A stretch of DNA of 64,000 nt, from NCBI RefSeq assembly GCF_019331675.1, contig NZ_JAHBBJ010000009.1:1-64000 (forward strand), written 5' to 3'. This document shows positions 28,812 to 37,845 of this stretch, in pieces. Below the pieces are notes generated by a model. That model was given only the letters and a program-made list of their open reading frames with translations, was not told where the DNA came from and did not search any database. Within the stretch, counting starts at the first letter, position 1; each line of letters begins with the position of its first letter. Position numbers and translations under genes: made by a program. The stretch comes from Bifidobacterium miconisargentati (GTDB lineage Bacteria; Actinomycetota; Actinomycetes; Actinomycetales; Bifidobacteriaceae).

Positions 28812-29606
28812 ATGTCCACGTTGCCGCCCGTACTCGCCATCTCCGGATCGGATTCCTCCGGTGGCGCCGGCATGCAGGCCGATCTCAAAACCATGATGGC
28901 CTGCGGCGTGTTCGGCATGAGCGCCATCACAGCGCTCACCGCGCAGAACACCACCGGCGTGCGTTCCATCCAGGACACCAAGCCGGAGATCCTGGCCGAC
29001 CAGATCGACATGGTCTTCGAGGACATCCCACCGCTGGCCGTGAAGATCGGCATGGTCTCCGCGACCGACATCATCGACACCATCGCCGACCGTCTGACCG
29101 CCCACCACGCCACGAACATCGTGCTCGACCCGGTGATGGTGGCCACTTCGGGAGCCAAGCTCATCAGCGACGACGCCATCGCCGCGCTGACCGGCCGTCT
29201 GTTCCCGATGGCCACGGTGGTCACGCCGAACATCCCCGAGGCCGAGGTGCTCACGGACACGCTGATCCACGACCAGGAGGACATGGAGGCCGCGGCCCGC
29301 CGCATCGTGGACAAGTTCGGCTGCGCGGCGCTCGTCAAGGGCGGCCACGGCACCGAGGACGCCAACGACGTGCTGGTGGAGACCGACGGCACCGTGACCT
29401 GGTTCGACGGCGAACGCATCGACAACCCGAACACCCACGGCACCGGCTGCACGCTGAGCTCCGCCATCGCAGCCTACCTGGCGCAGGGCGACTCGCTGCC
29501 CAAGGCCATCAAGCACGCCAAGAAGTACCTGACCGGCGCGCTCAAGGCCATGCTGGACCTGGGCCAGGGCTCCGGTCCGATGGATCACTTCTGGAAGTAT
29601 CGCTGA
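28812..29606 (+). CDS. thiD: hydroxymethylpyrimidine/phosphomethylpyrimidine kinase
   Basis: A 264-residue ribokinase-fold enzyme that phosphorylates HMP and HMP-P, supplying HMP-PP to the ThiE domain encoded just upstream. The substrate site SGSDSSGGAGMQADL is at the N-terminus, VKGGHG near the middle and the anion-hole motif NTHGTGCTLSSAI near residue 210. AAAGGAAG precedes the start. It lies 36 bp after the fusion gene in the same operon. Confidence 0.95.
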   Translation: MSTLPPVLAISGSDSSGGAGMQADLKTMMACGVFGMSAITALTAQNTTGVRSIQDTKPEILADQIDMVFEDIPPLAVKIGMVSATDIIDTIADRLTAHHATNIVLDPVMVATSGAKLISDDAIAALTGRLFPMATVVTPNIPEAEVLTDTLIHDQEDMEAAARRIVDKFGCAALVKGGHGTEDANDVLVETDGTVTWFDGERIDNPNTHGTGCTLSSAIAAYLAQGDSLPKAIKHAKKYLTGALKAMLDLGQGSGPMDHFWKYR

Positions 29607-29619
29607 CGCATCGGTAATC

Positions 29620-29653
29620 GGTGGCTCCCTTCGCTTTGCCGAGGGGAGCCACC
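29620..29653. repeat. truncated dispersed repeat hairpin
   Basis: Only the outer stem remains: GGTGGCTCCCTTCG, a short loop, CGAGGGGAGCCACC. It sits between thiD and the thiamine-binding protein gene. Confidence 0.65.
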
Positions 29654-29675
29654 CACGTATAGGAAGGAATACCCC

Positions 29676-30059
29676 ATGGTTCTTGACCGCAACGCCGTCA
29701 GGCAGGAAGTGCCGGTCGATCCGGTCACCGGCAAGCCGTACCTCAACACCGTGGCCGCCATCCAGGTGTCTGCCGCAGGCGTGGGTTCGGAGGTCTCGCC
29801 GTACGTGTCGCAGGCCATCGAGGTGATCCGCGAATCGGGCCTGCCGCAGGAGACCAACGCGCTGTTCACCAACGTGGAGGGCGATCTGGACGACGTGCTC
29901 AAGGTGGCCGGCGAGGCCGCCAAGAAGCTCGCGGAGCAGGGCTACCGCACGTCGCTGGTACTGCACATGGACATCCGTCCCGGCTTCACCGGGCAGCTCA
30001 CGGAGAAACCGAAGCTGGTGGACGAGATTCTGGCGGCGAAGCAGCAGGCGCGGCAGTAG
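29676..30059 (+). CDS. thiamine-binding protein, MTH1187/YkoF-like
   Basis: A 127-residue protein of the Thiamine_BP family (DUF77). It has NTVAAIQVSAAGVGSEVSPYVSQAIEVI quoted in parts: AAIQVSAAG, EVSPYVSQAIEVIRESG, and the C-terminal LHMDIRPGFTGQL. Family members are small ferredoxin-like folds that bind thiamine or its precursor; the cellular role is not firmly known. It is the last gene of the thi operon with AGGAAGGA upstream, which supports a thiamine link here. Confidence 0.85.
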   Translation: MVLDRNAVRQEVPVDPVTGKPYLNTVAAIQVSAAGVGSEVSPYVSQAIEVIRESGLPQETNALFTNVEGDLDDVLKVAGEAAKKLAEQGYRTSLVLHMDIRPGFTGQLTEKPKLVDEILAAKQQARQ

Positions 30060-30087
30060 TCCGCGGTTACCGTGACGTCATGATTTC

Positions 30088-30116
30088 AGGGCGACCCTTA
30101 TCGGGCCGCCCTTTTG
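30088..30116 (+). terminator. rho-independent terminator of the thi operon
   Basis: A stem AGGGCG-a-CCC pairs with GGG-c-CGCCCT around a 5-nt loop and is followed by TTTTGCG. It lies about 30 bp after the last gene of the thi operon. Confidence 0.85.
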
Positions 30117-30203
30117 CGTTGTTTCCTCTGACGGTTACCGTTCACAATGTGGCCGTCGCCGAGCAGCCTGCGGGAGCGCACCTATAGTTCTTTCCTGACG
30201 TAC

Positions 30204-30230
30204 GTGGGCAATCTCACAACGATTGCCCAC
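30204..30230 (+). promoter_or_regulatory. 10-bp inverted repeat upstream of MFS gene
   Basis: GTGGGCAATC and its perfect complement are separated by 7 bp; TAC/GTA extends the arms past a bulge. A possible -10 box TATAGT lies upstream at 30183-30188. It may be an operator or a leader hairpin controlling the transporter. The rest of the 30117-30380 gap shows nothing else clear. Confidence 0.45.
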
Positions 30231-30380
30231 CGTAGGTGAATTCAAGACGCCGCCCGCATCCGACGCCCATCCCACACAATGGGAGGGAGAACGGGATCAC
30301 GGGCGAAGTCAAGAGTTCGTCCGCCGGCAATATACCGTTGAGCGGTTGCCGTCGGGCAGGATGTAGAAGAGGCGCTCATT

Positions 30381-31760
30381 ATGACTGCTGCAGAACAGCA
30401 GATTTCCCGCAATTCCACGGCCATGAATTCCACGCAGGCGCGTGAGGCCGCCGCGAATCGCGCTCAGGTAGAAGAAATCATCTCGCGCGTGGATCGCGCG
30501 CATGAAACCCCGATGTTCCATCGCATCGTCGCCTTGGTGGCGGCCGGCATGCTGATGGACAGCATCGACGTATACATCGGCAGCGCCGTGGCTTCCAGCG
30601 CGCTGTCCACCCACTGGTCCACCGTGGCCCAGAACTCCACGTTCATGTCCGCGGGCTTCCTTGGCCTGTTGGTCGGCTCCCTGCTGGCCGGCTTCGTGGG
30701 CGATCTGAAGGGCCGCCGCGTGGCCTACCAGATCAACCTGCTGCTCTTCGGCGGCTTCACCTTCCTTGGCGCGTTCGCACCAAACATGGCCATTCTCTCC
30801 CTATGCCGCCTCGGCGCGGGCCTCGGCCTCGGCGCCGAGATCGTGACCGGCTTCGCCATGGTCAACGAGTTCGCCCCGATGAACCGCCGCGGCCACTGGT
30901 GCGCGATCGTCTCGCTCGTGGCCAACTGCGGCGTGCCGATCGCCATGCTGCTGTGCGCGTTCATCATCCCCCGCTGGAGCTGGCGTCCGCTGTTCGTGGG
31001 CATCGGCCTGGTGGCTGCCGTGATCTGGTGGCTGCGCCGCGACATCCCCGAATCCCCGCGTTGGCTCGCGGTGCATGGCCGTTACGATGAGGCCGACGCC
31101 ATCGTCAAGCAGCTTGAAGCCAATGGTTCCGAACCGGCCGAATCCGTGGCGACGTCCAAGACGGATTCCACCCGCAACGCAGGCGGCCGTTCGCTCGGTA
31201 TCTGCCTGCTCGTGGCCATCGTGGCAGTGAGCGCCACCAACGTGTGCTCCTACGCCTTCACCTCCTGGGTGCCGACCATCCTGGTCAAGCGCGGCATCAA
31301 CCTTTCCGCCTCGTTGACCACCTCCACGATGATGATGCTCGGCGCCCCGGTGGGCTGCCTCATCGGCTCCCTGCTCATCGACCGCATCGGCCGCAAGCGC
31401 ACCATCGTGCCGGCCTTCCTGTTCACCGGCGTGTTCGGCATGCTCTACGCCTTCCAGACCTCCACCACCGGCGCCATCATCGTGGGCTTCCTGCTCATGA
31501 TGTGCCTCTACGTGCTCATGGCCTCCGTGGTGGCCGTGTACGCCCCCGAGCTGTTCGCCACCAAGGTTCGTTTCCGCTGCGTGGGCGTGGCCAACGCCAT
31601 CGCCAAGCTGCTCAACGTGCTCATGCCTATGGTGGTGGGCTGGATGCTCGTCTCGCTGGGTGCCACGTCCATCTTCGTGTCCATCTCCGTGATCGCCATC
31701 GCCTCGATGCTCATCGTCGGCTTCTTCGGTGTGGAGACCGCCCAGAAGTCCGTCGGCTGA
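30381..31760 (+). CDS. MFS transporter
   Basis: A 459-residue major facilitator with about 12 hydrophobic segments. The loop 2-3 signature appears as GDLKGRR, a second copy as DRIGRKR after segment 8, and the post-segment-6 motif as PESPRWLAVHGRYDEADAIV. The pattern fits the metabolite:proton symporter branch of the superfamily, which carries sugars and organic or aromatic acids. The first membrane segment includes an acidic pair in MDSIDVYIG. It stands alone downstream of the thi operon terminator, so the substrate is unknown; a link to thiamine precursors is only positional. Confidence 0.85.
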   Translation: MTAAEQQISRNSTAMNSTQAREAAANRAQVEEIISRVDRAHETPMFHRIVALVAAGMLMDSIDVYIGSAVASSALSTHWSTVAQNSTFMSAGFLGLLVGSLLAGFVGDLKGRRVAYQINLLLFGGFTFLGAFAPNMAILSLCRLGAGLGLGAEIVTGFAMVNEFAPMNRRGHWCAIVSLVANCGVPIAMLLCAFIIPRWSWRPLFVGIGLVAAVIWWLRRDIPESPRWLAVHGRYDEADAIVKQLEANGSEPAESVATSKTDSTRNAGGRSLGICLLVAIVAVSATNVCSYAFTSWVPTILVKRGINLSASLTTSTMMMLGAPVGCLIGSLLIDRIGRKRTIVPAFLFTGVFGMLYAFQTSTTGAIIVGFLLMMCLYVLMASVVAVYAPELFATKVRFRCVGVANAIAKLLNVLMPMVVGWMLVSLGATSIFVSISVIAIASMLIVGFFGVETAQKSVG

Positions 31761-31775
31761 TCGGGTTCGTTAATC

Positions 31776-32999
31776 TCAATGTGTTGTCAGCGGTATGACG
31801 GCTGACAACGTCCATTCGGCGTCCTGCATTTCGATATGCAGGACGCCGTTTTGTTGTTCCAGCAACCTGCGGTACCGGTTCAGGCCGGTGCCCGACGACA
31901 GGGCAGCATCATCCATATCCCCCGCCGTCCCCATGGCCTTCGGCGTATCGGTGCAGACGACGCGCACGGCGTCCGTTCCGATGCCCACCGTCATCACATA
32001 CCCCTGTGCCGGGTCGGCGTGTTTGGCCACGTTGCCGTACAGTTCCTCCAACAGTCCGGCGACGAGTACGCTGCAATCCGCAGTGGTCCCGGCATCGGTA
32101 ATAATCGTCTGTCCTTCGAACCCCAGTTCCCGGAGCCTCCGGTCGCCTGTCGCCGCGATGCTCCGCACCTGCTCGGCCAAGGGACAATCAGCTTGTTTCC
32201 TGACTCCGACCTGTGACAAGCCCGCATTCCGCATCCCGACAGCACTTTCGCAACTCGATTGCGCGGCGTCTCGTCCTTCGATGACGCTGATGACCTGATG
32301 TGTGCGCTCCAGTGCCTCAGCGGCGACCCGACACAATTCGCGCAGTTCCTCCGTGGAGGGCGCGTTACCGTCGGCGATATCCTTGTCGAACCGCAGGATC
32401 AGATATGCCAGATCGTTGGACACGTAGTCATGGATGTCCCGCGCCGCACGCTCCTGCCTTTTCCTGTGGTCCAGCTCCGCCTGCGCCATGCTCCGTTCAT
32501 GATTCCATCGGGCCGCCACGCCGCCCAGGAGGAATCCGAGGAATAAGACGATCACCGGCATGACGCCGCGTATGGCGATGGTACCGAACAGCAGTCGCGT
32601 GCCGGAGAGGTTCGCATTCCCCACGAACCATGCCAGCATGGCGACGGCGGTGATCGCGAGCGCCAACCGCCTGTCAGCATATCCGGCGATGCCCACCGCC
32701 AGCAGCACGGACAACAACGTGGCCGAAGGCATCTGAGCCGCCGCAAGGCAGAGGACCGTCCATGCCATGCCGGTCAATACACATCCAGTGACCGGGCGGA
32801 ACGCCATGAGGATGACGGCCACGACGAACACGAACGAGGTGATGGCATCCGTAATCGTCATGTCGCCGTTCAATATGCCGCCCAAGGTCTCGGCGGAACA
32901 GACCAGGGCCGTGACCAGCACGGCCACGAGCAGCCATGCGTTGCGCACGCGATCGTCGATGGCGTCGATGCTGTGCCTGAGCTCGTACATCCGCCTCAT
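31776..32999 (-). CDS. serK: sensor histidine kinase (SerK-like)
   Basis: A 407-residue membrane kinase. Five to six hydrophobic segments fill residues 20-160, followed by a HisKA_3 dimerisation helix with the phosphorylated His190 in RDIHDYVSNDL and a C-terminal ATPase domain (ELYGNVAKHAD as N box, SGTGLNRYR as the G2-like box). The start at 32999 has AAGGAG 7 nt upstream. It lies next to a LuxR-type regulator and near a serpin. In B. breve a protease-responsive pair SerR/SerK controls the serpin operon, and this locus has the same parts. Confidence 0.85.
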   Translation of the reverse strand: MRRMYELRHSIDAIDDRVRNAWLLVAVLVTALVCSAETLGGILNGDMTITDAITSFVFVVAVILMAFRPVTGCVLTGMAWTVLCLAAAQMPSATLLSVLLAVGIAGYADRRLALAITAVAMLAWFVGNANLSGTRLLFGTIAIRGVMPVIVLFLGFLLGGVAARWNHERSMAQAELDHRKRQERAARDIHDYVSNDLAYLILRFDKDIADGNAPSTEELRELCRVAAEALERTHQVISVIEGRDAAQSSCESAVGMRNAGLSQVGVRKQADCPLAEQVRSIAATGDRRLRELGFEGQTIITDAGTTADCSVLVAGLLEELYGNVAKHADPAQGYVMTVGIGTDAVRVVCTDTPKAMGTAGDMDDAALSSGTGLNRYRRLLEQQNGVLHIEMQDAEWTLSAVIPLTTH

Positions 33000-33061
33000 G
33001 ACGTGTCTCCTTATCCGCCGGACCTGGCATATGGACGATTGCCCTGTTGACGGCGGCACCC

Positions 33062-33772
33062 CTATATTTCGTGGCGCCGTATGCAGATGGAAATGGCGTG
33101 GGCCCGACTGCGGGCACCGAGTTTGACGAGCGCCCGCCGTTCGAATGTGGCGACGGTGGCGCCGCTGATACCGAGATGCCCGGCGATCTCCTTGGTGGTC
33201 AGGCCTTCGGCGTAGAGGCGCAGCGTGTCGCGTTCCTTGGCGGACAGCGCCCCTCTGACGGCGTAGGCGGAATCCTCCAGCAGCGTATGCGCGCTGGCGG
33301 CGTCCAGGAACGGCGGCCTGCCGTCGGCGGTGTCGGTATCGGTTTCGGCGCCGTCTTCCCCACCATCGGCATCGAAACCGGTGGCGCGGGAATCGGTGGG
33401 CAATCCCCGCGCGGCGTTGCGGATGGCGAGCGCCATGCCGGGCAGATCGGTTTTGCCGACCAATGCCTGCGCGCCGCACCGGGCCGCCTCGTCCCTGAAG
33501 GACGCGAGATCGTATGAGGTGACTCCCACCAATCCCACGGCGGGTGTCTTGAGTCGGATGGCACGGCAGACCTCGGTGCCGGGCACGTCTCCCATGGACA
33601 TGTCGGTCAGGAGCACGTCCGGACGTTTGGCAGGGTTCAGGCAACGGCTGATGGCCACGGCCCCCAATGTGGCGGTCCAGGCCAGCGTGAATCCCGCGTC
33701 CAGACGTTCGATCACGTCACTCAATGCCGAGAGGGCATACGGATCGTTGTCCACGATGCCGATGCGTATCAT
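33062..33772 (-). CDS. serR: NarL/LuxR-type response regulator (SerR-like)
   Basis: A 236-residue response regulator. The receiver domain has the acidic pocket DND (8-10), phosphoacceptor D57 in LLTDMSM and K107 in VGKTD. The C-terminal LuxR-type HTH is LSAKERDTLRLYAEGLTTKEIAGHLGISG (parts at 176-204). A Gly/Asp/Thr-rich linker joins them. The start at 33772 has GAGGAGG upstream. It is divergent from the membrane protein and serpin genes and 62 bp ahead of the kinase gene. Confidence 0.88.
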   Translation of the reverse strand: MIRIGIVDNDPYALSALSDVIERLDAGFTLAWTATLGAVAISRCLNPAKRPDVLLTDMSMGDVPGTEVCRAIRLKTPAVGLVGVTSYDLASFRDEAARCGAQALVGKTDLPGMALAIRNAARGLPTDSRATGFDADGGEDGAETDTDTADGRPPFLDAASAHTLLEDSAYAVRGALSAKERDTLRLYAEGLTTKEIAGHLGISGATVATFERRALVKLGARSRAHAISICIRRHEI

Positions 33773-33875
33773 GCGATGCCTCCTCGTCCCGACTGCTTCC
33801 ATGTGGCGTGACACGGACGCCATCAATGCCGTGCATCAATCCCAGTGTGCCACGTGCGGACACGCCGTATCCCGC

Positions 33876-33898
33876 GTTGTCACAACGGTTATGACAAC
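33876..33898. promoter_or_regulatory. inverted repeat GTTGTCA-N9-TGACAAC
   Basis: A perfect 7-bp inverted repeat lies in the divergent region between the response regulator and the membrane protein gene. Near it is a -10-like TACGAT (33925-33930). A site of this form is a good candidate for binding by the SerR-like regulator. Not proven. Confidence 0.5.
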
Positions 33899-34006
33899 CA
33901 TCATCGCACCGGCCGCCACCGTTCTACGATGGAATCACCAGACATGCCGATGGACATCGCGGTTCATCGGCCGGATGCCGGTACGCCGGCAGGAAAGGAG
34001 GCCGTC

Positions 34007-35062
34007 ATGACCTCTGCACCATCGACTTCCCGCTCCCCGCGCCCATCGAATTTCCCCGTTGACGGCGCACGGCGCACAGCCTTGCCTCGGTTCACATGGA
34101 ATCGCGCGCACGGCATCGGCATCGCCGCGCTGGGCATGTTGCTGATACTGCTCGTCTGGGCATCGGGACTGTTCGTCATCGACCCGGCACTCACCTCGGA
34201 AACCACCAGGACCATGCTGCCGGGGTTCGCCTGGCAGACCAGCATGATCGGGCTGTGGCCGGTGGGATTGGGACTCGCCAATCTGATACTCGGTTCGATC
34301 CGTTCCGGGAGCCTGTCATTCCCGTTGGCGAGCACGTTGCTCGGCCCGGTCGGCTTCGGCTGGGCAAGCCTTCGGCTCATGCCCGGCGGCCGAGCCGACT
34401 GGCGGTATCTGCCGTTCGCGGATTGGCTGGCGCTGATGCGTACCGAGGGACTCCGGCTTGCGGCGACCACGTTGGGAGGCTGTCTGATACTGCTGGCCGC
34501 CTATGCGGCGATCGCGTTCGTCTGTTTCGCCATCGGCCGGTATGGGCTGCGTGAACTGTTCGTGGACCCGCCGCCGGCGAGCGCGAGCGGCCGTCTGCTG
34601 GCATGGATCCGACTGGATACGGTGCGGTTCGGCTGCTGGCTGACGGTCGTCTTGATCTACGGCACGTTGTTGGGCTGCGCGATCGCCGGCGGCGGAGCGG
34701 CGATGGTCGGTGCGTTGCTCATCAATTTCGTGATTCCGCCGGTCCTGTTGGTGACGTGCGGCGCATACGCCTCGCGCGAGGAGTCGCTGGACCATCCGTG
34801 GCGGGCGCTGCTGTTCCCTTTGGTCTGCACGTTGGCGGCCGTGCCGTTGCTCGTGGTGTTGATCCATCCGTTCGACGATGTCTGCGTGCTCGCCATCATG
34901 TGCGAGCCAGCGGCTGAAGGCGGTTCCTTCGACTGGTCGTCGATGTCGGACGTATGGCATTTCACCGTGGTGTTCGCAGTGTTCTCCTTCCTCGGGTTCG
35001 GCGCGGTGTGGCTCATCCGGCGGATCGCCGCGACGGTCCGGACACACGGAGCACGGCCGTAG
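34007..35062 (+). CDS. integral membrane protein of the serpin locus
   Basis: A 351-residue protein with about eight hydrophobic segments and no recognised domain. The first 40 residues are hydrophilic and Ser/Pro/Arg-rich. A very strong ribosome site AAAGGAGG precedes the start. It lies directly upstream of the serpin and divergent from the two-component pair; in B. breve a predicted membrane protein gene adjoins the serpin gene and is co-transcribed with it. It could be a sensor partner or export helper, but nothing in the sequence decides this. Confidence 0.75.
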   Translation: MTSAPSTSRSPRPSNFPVDGARRTALPRFTWNRAHGIGIAALGMLLILLVWASGLFVIDPALTSETTRTMLPGFAWQTSMIGLWPVGLGLANLILGSIRSGSLSFPLASTLLGPVGFGWASLRLMPGGRADWRYLPFADWLALMRTEGLRLAATTLGGCLILLAAYAAIAFVCFAIGRYGLRELFVDPPPASASGRLLAWIRLDTVRFGCWLTVVLIYGTLLGCAIAGGGAAMVGALLINFVIPPVLLVTCGAYASREESLDHPWRALLFPLVCTLAAVPLLVVLIHPFDDVCVLAIMCEPAAEGGSFDWSSMSDVWHFTVVFAVFSFLGFGAVWLIRRIAATVRTHGARP

Positions 35063-35099
35063 GATGCGGAAATCGCGGGGATGAATCCCGCTCGTCCCG

Positions 35100-35161
35100 C
35101 TTGTGTAAGAGGCGCTTTCCGTACAATGGAGATAGGTTCCCGCGCGATGTGGCACGGAACC
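35100..35161 (+). promoter_or_regulatory. candidate serpin promoter and inverted repeat
   Basis: A -35-like TTGTGT (35101-35106) and a -10 TACAAT (35122-35127) are 15 bp apart. Just after them GGTTCC (35135) and GGAACC (35156) form a 6-bp inverted repeat. The TACAATGGA stretch resembles TACGATGGA upstream of the membrane protein gene, hinting at shared control. The spacing is shorter than ideal. Confidence 0.4.
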
Positions 35162-35183
35162 GATGTGGCGGAAGGAGCCCATC

Positions 35184-36548
35184 ATGAGCACGACGACTTT
35201 CGAGTATTACCGCGCACGCCAGCATAGGCGGAAGCGTCTCATCCGCATCGCCGCGGGCATCATCGCGGCGGCCCTGCTCATCATCGCGGGCGGCGTGTGG
35301 TGGACGGCCGGCGATGGACGGCTCATCGGCATGAACCTGTTCAAGCCGGCCGCACGACCAGCGACGACGGCCACCGTCGAGGGCGTCTCCGAATTCACGT
35401 ACCGGTCCTCGCCGGAATTCCTCACGATGGAGTCCGCCCAGGATTCGAACGGCAACGTGAACTACTCCCCCGCCTCGATGTGGCTGGCGTTGGCGATCGC
35501 CGCGCAGGGCGCCGACGGCACGACCCGCTCGCAGATGAACGATCTGCTGGGCACGGGGTCATTGGATGCGGACGATTACCGGTCGTTGCTGCGTTCCATC
35601 AACGGTCGGTACGACGGCTCGCAATCCGAGATGAATGCGGCCAACTCGCTGTGGATTGACAGCCGGTACACGTTGGACGGCGATTTCAAGGCGACCGTCA
35701 AGGACTCCTTCGAGGCGGACGTGGAGTCGCTGACGTTCAACGACGCCGCAGCAAAACGCATGAGTCGCTGGATCGCCGACCATACCCAGAACGCGCTGAA
35801 ACCGGACATCACCCTGCGCGACGGGGAGGTCATCTCCATCATCAACACCGTGTACGCGGACGGACGTTGGAAGGACCCGTTCGAGCCCGAGGCGACCACC
35901 ACCGAGACGTTCCACGGCGAGGACGGCGATGCCGAGGTGCCGATGATGCAACGGCTCTTCGAGGGTATGGCCTGGGCGCGCGACAACGACAACGACACCT
36001 GGCAGCGGGTTTCGATCCCGTTCGACAACGGCGGCTCGCTGACCATCCTGCTGCCGGCGGCCGGACATTTCGACGAGATCGCCTCGGACACGCAGAAGCT
36101 GCGCTGGGCGCTGGGCACGTGTCTCGGCGAGGAGTACGGCTGTGCGGTCGATGCCTCCGCCGGATGGGGCGTGTCCTCCAATCCCACTTCGGTCAACGTC
36201 CGGCTTCCGAAATTCACCATCGACAGCACGTTCGCTTCCGGCGAAACCATCGAGGCGTTGAAAAAGTTGGGCGTCACCGACGCCTTCACACCCGGAACCG
36301 CCGACCTGAGCAAAATGACGACCTCGTCCTCCGACGAGTTGTTCATCGGCTCGATCATCCAGGGCACGCGCATCGAGGTGAACGAGAACGGCGCCAAGGC
36401 GGCGGCGTTCACCAAGGTGGACGCGAAATCCGGGTCGGCACCGGAGCAGCCGCAGTACGTGGAGTTCACCGTGAACCGCCCGTTCATCTACGCCTTGACC
36501 ACGCCGGATGACGTGCCGTTGTTCGTCGGGGCGGTGCGGAACCTGTAG
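35184..36548 (+). CDS. serpin (serine protease inhibitor), membrane-anchored or secreted
   Basis: A 454-residue serpin. A basic N-terminus and one hydrophobic segment (about 18-41) place the inhibitor outside the cell. The serpin fold is shown by NYSPASMWLALAIAAQGADG, NAANSLWID, NTVYADGRWKDPF and the C-terminal EFTVNRPFIY...PLFVGAVRNL. The hinge of the reactive loop, ENGAKAAAFT (401-410), has the small residues expected of an inhibitory serpin; the scissile bond should lie in about 412-420 (VDAKSGSAP). Bifidobacterial serpins inhibit elastase-like proteases in the gut. GGAAGGAG precedes the start. Confidence 0.93.
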   Translation: MSTTTFEYYRARQHRRKRLIRIAAGIIAAALLIIAGGVWWTAGDGRLIGMNLFKPAARPATTATVEGVSEFTYRSSPEFLTMESAQDSNGNVNYSPASMWLALAIAAQGADGTTRSQMNDLLGTGSLDADDYRSLLRSINGRYDGSQSEMNAANSLWIDSRYTLDGDFKATVKDSFEADVESLTFNDAAAKRMSRWIADHTQNALKPDITLRDGEVISIINTVYADGRWKDPFEPEATTTETFHGEDGDAEVPMMQRLFEGMAWARDNDNDTWQRVSIPFDNGGSLTILLPAAGHFDEIASDTQKLRWALGTCLGEEYGCAVDASAGWGVSSNPTSVNVRLPKFTIDSTFASGETIEALKKLGVTDAFTPGTADLSKMTTSSSDELFIGSIIQGTRIEVNENGAKAAAFTKVDAKSGSAPEQPQYVEFTVNRPFIYALTTPDDVPLFVGAVRNL

Positions 36549-36608
36549 CCGTGGGATTCGGTCTCGTACGCGCCCGATCCATGCCTTTCTTTACATCCCG
36601 GCCCTGAT

Positions 36609-36647
36609 CGTCAAAGACACCGAAACGTATGGGTGTATCGTTTGACG
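36609..36647. promoter_or_regulatory. nested inverted repeats before the LacI gene
   Basis: CGTCAAA (36609-36615) and TTTGACG (36641-36647) enclose ACACC/GGTGT (36617-36621, 36632-36636) and AAACG/CGTTT. The site ends 2 bp before the LacI-family start codon, and its outer half-site CGTCAA matches that of the operators before the GH32 gene. It looks like an autoregulatory operator, and the gene has no clear ribosome site. Confidence 0.5.
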
Positions 36648-36649
36648 CT

Positions 36650-37693
36650 ATGGTTACGATGAAGGAAATCGCCAAGCAGGCGGGAGTGTCGGTCTCGACG
36701 GTGTCGCTGGTGCTCAACAACCGCGACGAGGGGCGCGTGAAGACCGAAATCGCCGCCAACGTGCGGGATATCGCCGCCGAGCTCGGATACAAATCGAACC
36801 CGTTGGCCAGTTCGCTGCGCACCGGGCGCACGCATATCCTCGGTTTCATCAGCGAGGACGTGGCCACCACCCCGTACGCGGGCGGCATCATCCTCGGCGC
36901 GCAACGCGCGGCCCAGCAACTCGGCTACATGCTCATCGTGGTCAGCACGGACGGCAGGGACAGCGAGGCCAAGGAGATCGCCGCGTTGCAGCGGTACGGT
37001 ACGGACGGTTTCCTGTATGCCAAGATGTCGAACCGGCTGACCGACGTTCCCGCATCGCTCAAGGACACGCCGCTGGTGCTGGTGGACGCCACCGATGAGG
37101 CGGGCGCCGTGCCCAGCGTGGAGCCGGATGAGTTCCACATCGGCTATGATGCCGCCAAGCGGCTCATCGACGCGGGCTGCCGACGCATCGCCTATGTCGG
37201 GGCCGCAGACCCGATCATCGCCGAACAGGGGCGTCTGGACGGCTACCGTGCCGCGCTGGAGGAGGCCGGGCGTGACTTCGACGAGCGACTGGTGATCCAC
37301 GTGCCGAACAACAAGCCGGCGTTGGACGCGGTCTCGGAACTGTTCGACGGCGAACGGCCGGACGGTTTCTTCTGCTTCAACGACGCACGCGCCTGGTACG
37401 TCTACGAATGCGCCGCGCGCCGGGGACTGACGGTGGGACGCGACATCTCCGTGGTGGGCGTGGACAACCACCGCGTCTTCGCGGAGACACTGAGTCCGCA
37501 GCTGACCACCGTGGAGCTGCCGCATTTCGAGATGGGCTACTGGTCCGTGGCCAAGCTGGTCTCGATGATCGAGGACCGTCCGCTGGACGACGCGGACTGG
37601 CCGGAGACCACCGCTCCCCTGCCACCGCTCGACGGGCCCGTACCGGCGAAGATCCGCTGCACGCTGATCGAAAAGGAGTCGGTGCGGCGGTAA
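36650..37693 (+). CDS. LacI-family transcriptional regulator
   Basis: A 347-residue repressor. The N-terminal HTH (MKEIAKQAGVSVSTVSLVLN) and hinge helix (NPLASSLRTG) bind DNA; the rest is a periplasmic-binding-like sensor domain (ILGFISEDVATTPYAGG, GYDAAKRLIDAGCRRIAYVG, SVVGVDNHRVFAETLSPQLTTV). It lies between the serpin and a GH32 enzyme gene whose promoter carries palindromes suited to it, so a fructoside or sucrose effector is likely. No clear ribosome site precedes the ATG, and a start at 36659 is possible. Confidence 0.88.
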   Translation: MVTMKEIAKQAGVSVSTVSLVLNNRDEGRVKTEIAANVRDIAAELGYKSNPLASSLRTGRTHILGFISEDVATTPYAGGIILGAQRAAQQLGYMLIVVSTDGRDSEAKEIAALQRYGTDGFLYAKMSNRLTDVPASLKDTPLVLVDATDEAGAVPSVEPDEFHIGYDAAKRLIDAGCRRIAYVGAADPIIAEQGRLDGYRAALEEAGRDFDERLVIHVPNNKPALDAVSELFDGERPDGFFCFNDARAWYVYECAARRGLTVGRDISVVGVDNHRVFAETLSPQLTTVELPHFEMGYWSVAKLVSMIEDRPLDDADWPETTAPLPPLDGPVPAKIRCTLIEKESVRR

Positions 37694-37817
37694 GGCAGGC
37701 TTGTCCCGGCTCCGCCCCGGACGAGTTTCGCAGAGCATGCTTCGGCCGCGCCCCGCGCAGCATTCCCATGCCATCCGTATGTCATTTCCACGCCCTTCGC
37801 TACGACACGCCACGTAC

Positions 37818-37845
37818 GTCAATCGATTGACGTCAATCGATTGAC
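37818..37845. promoter_or_regulatory. two abutting 14-bp palindromic operators
   Basis: GTCAATCGATTGAC occurs twice without a gap (37818-37831 and 37832-37845). Each copy is a perfect palindrome with a central CG, as LacI-family operators have. Together they cover the promoter of the GH32 gene. Confidence 0.85.

Noticed and set aside
31776..33644. 622-codon frame for the histidine kinase
   Set aside because: The upstream third lies within the response regulator gene and is Arg-rich; AAGGAG places the start at 32999.
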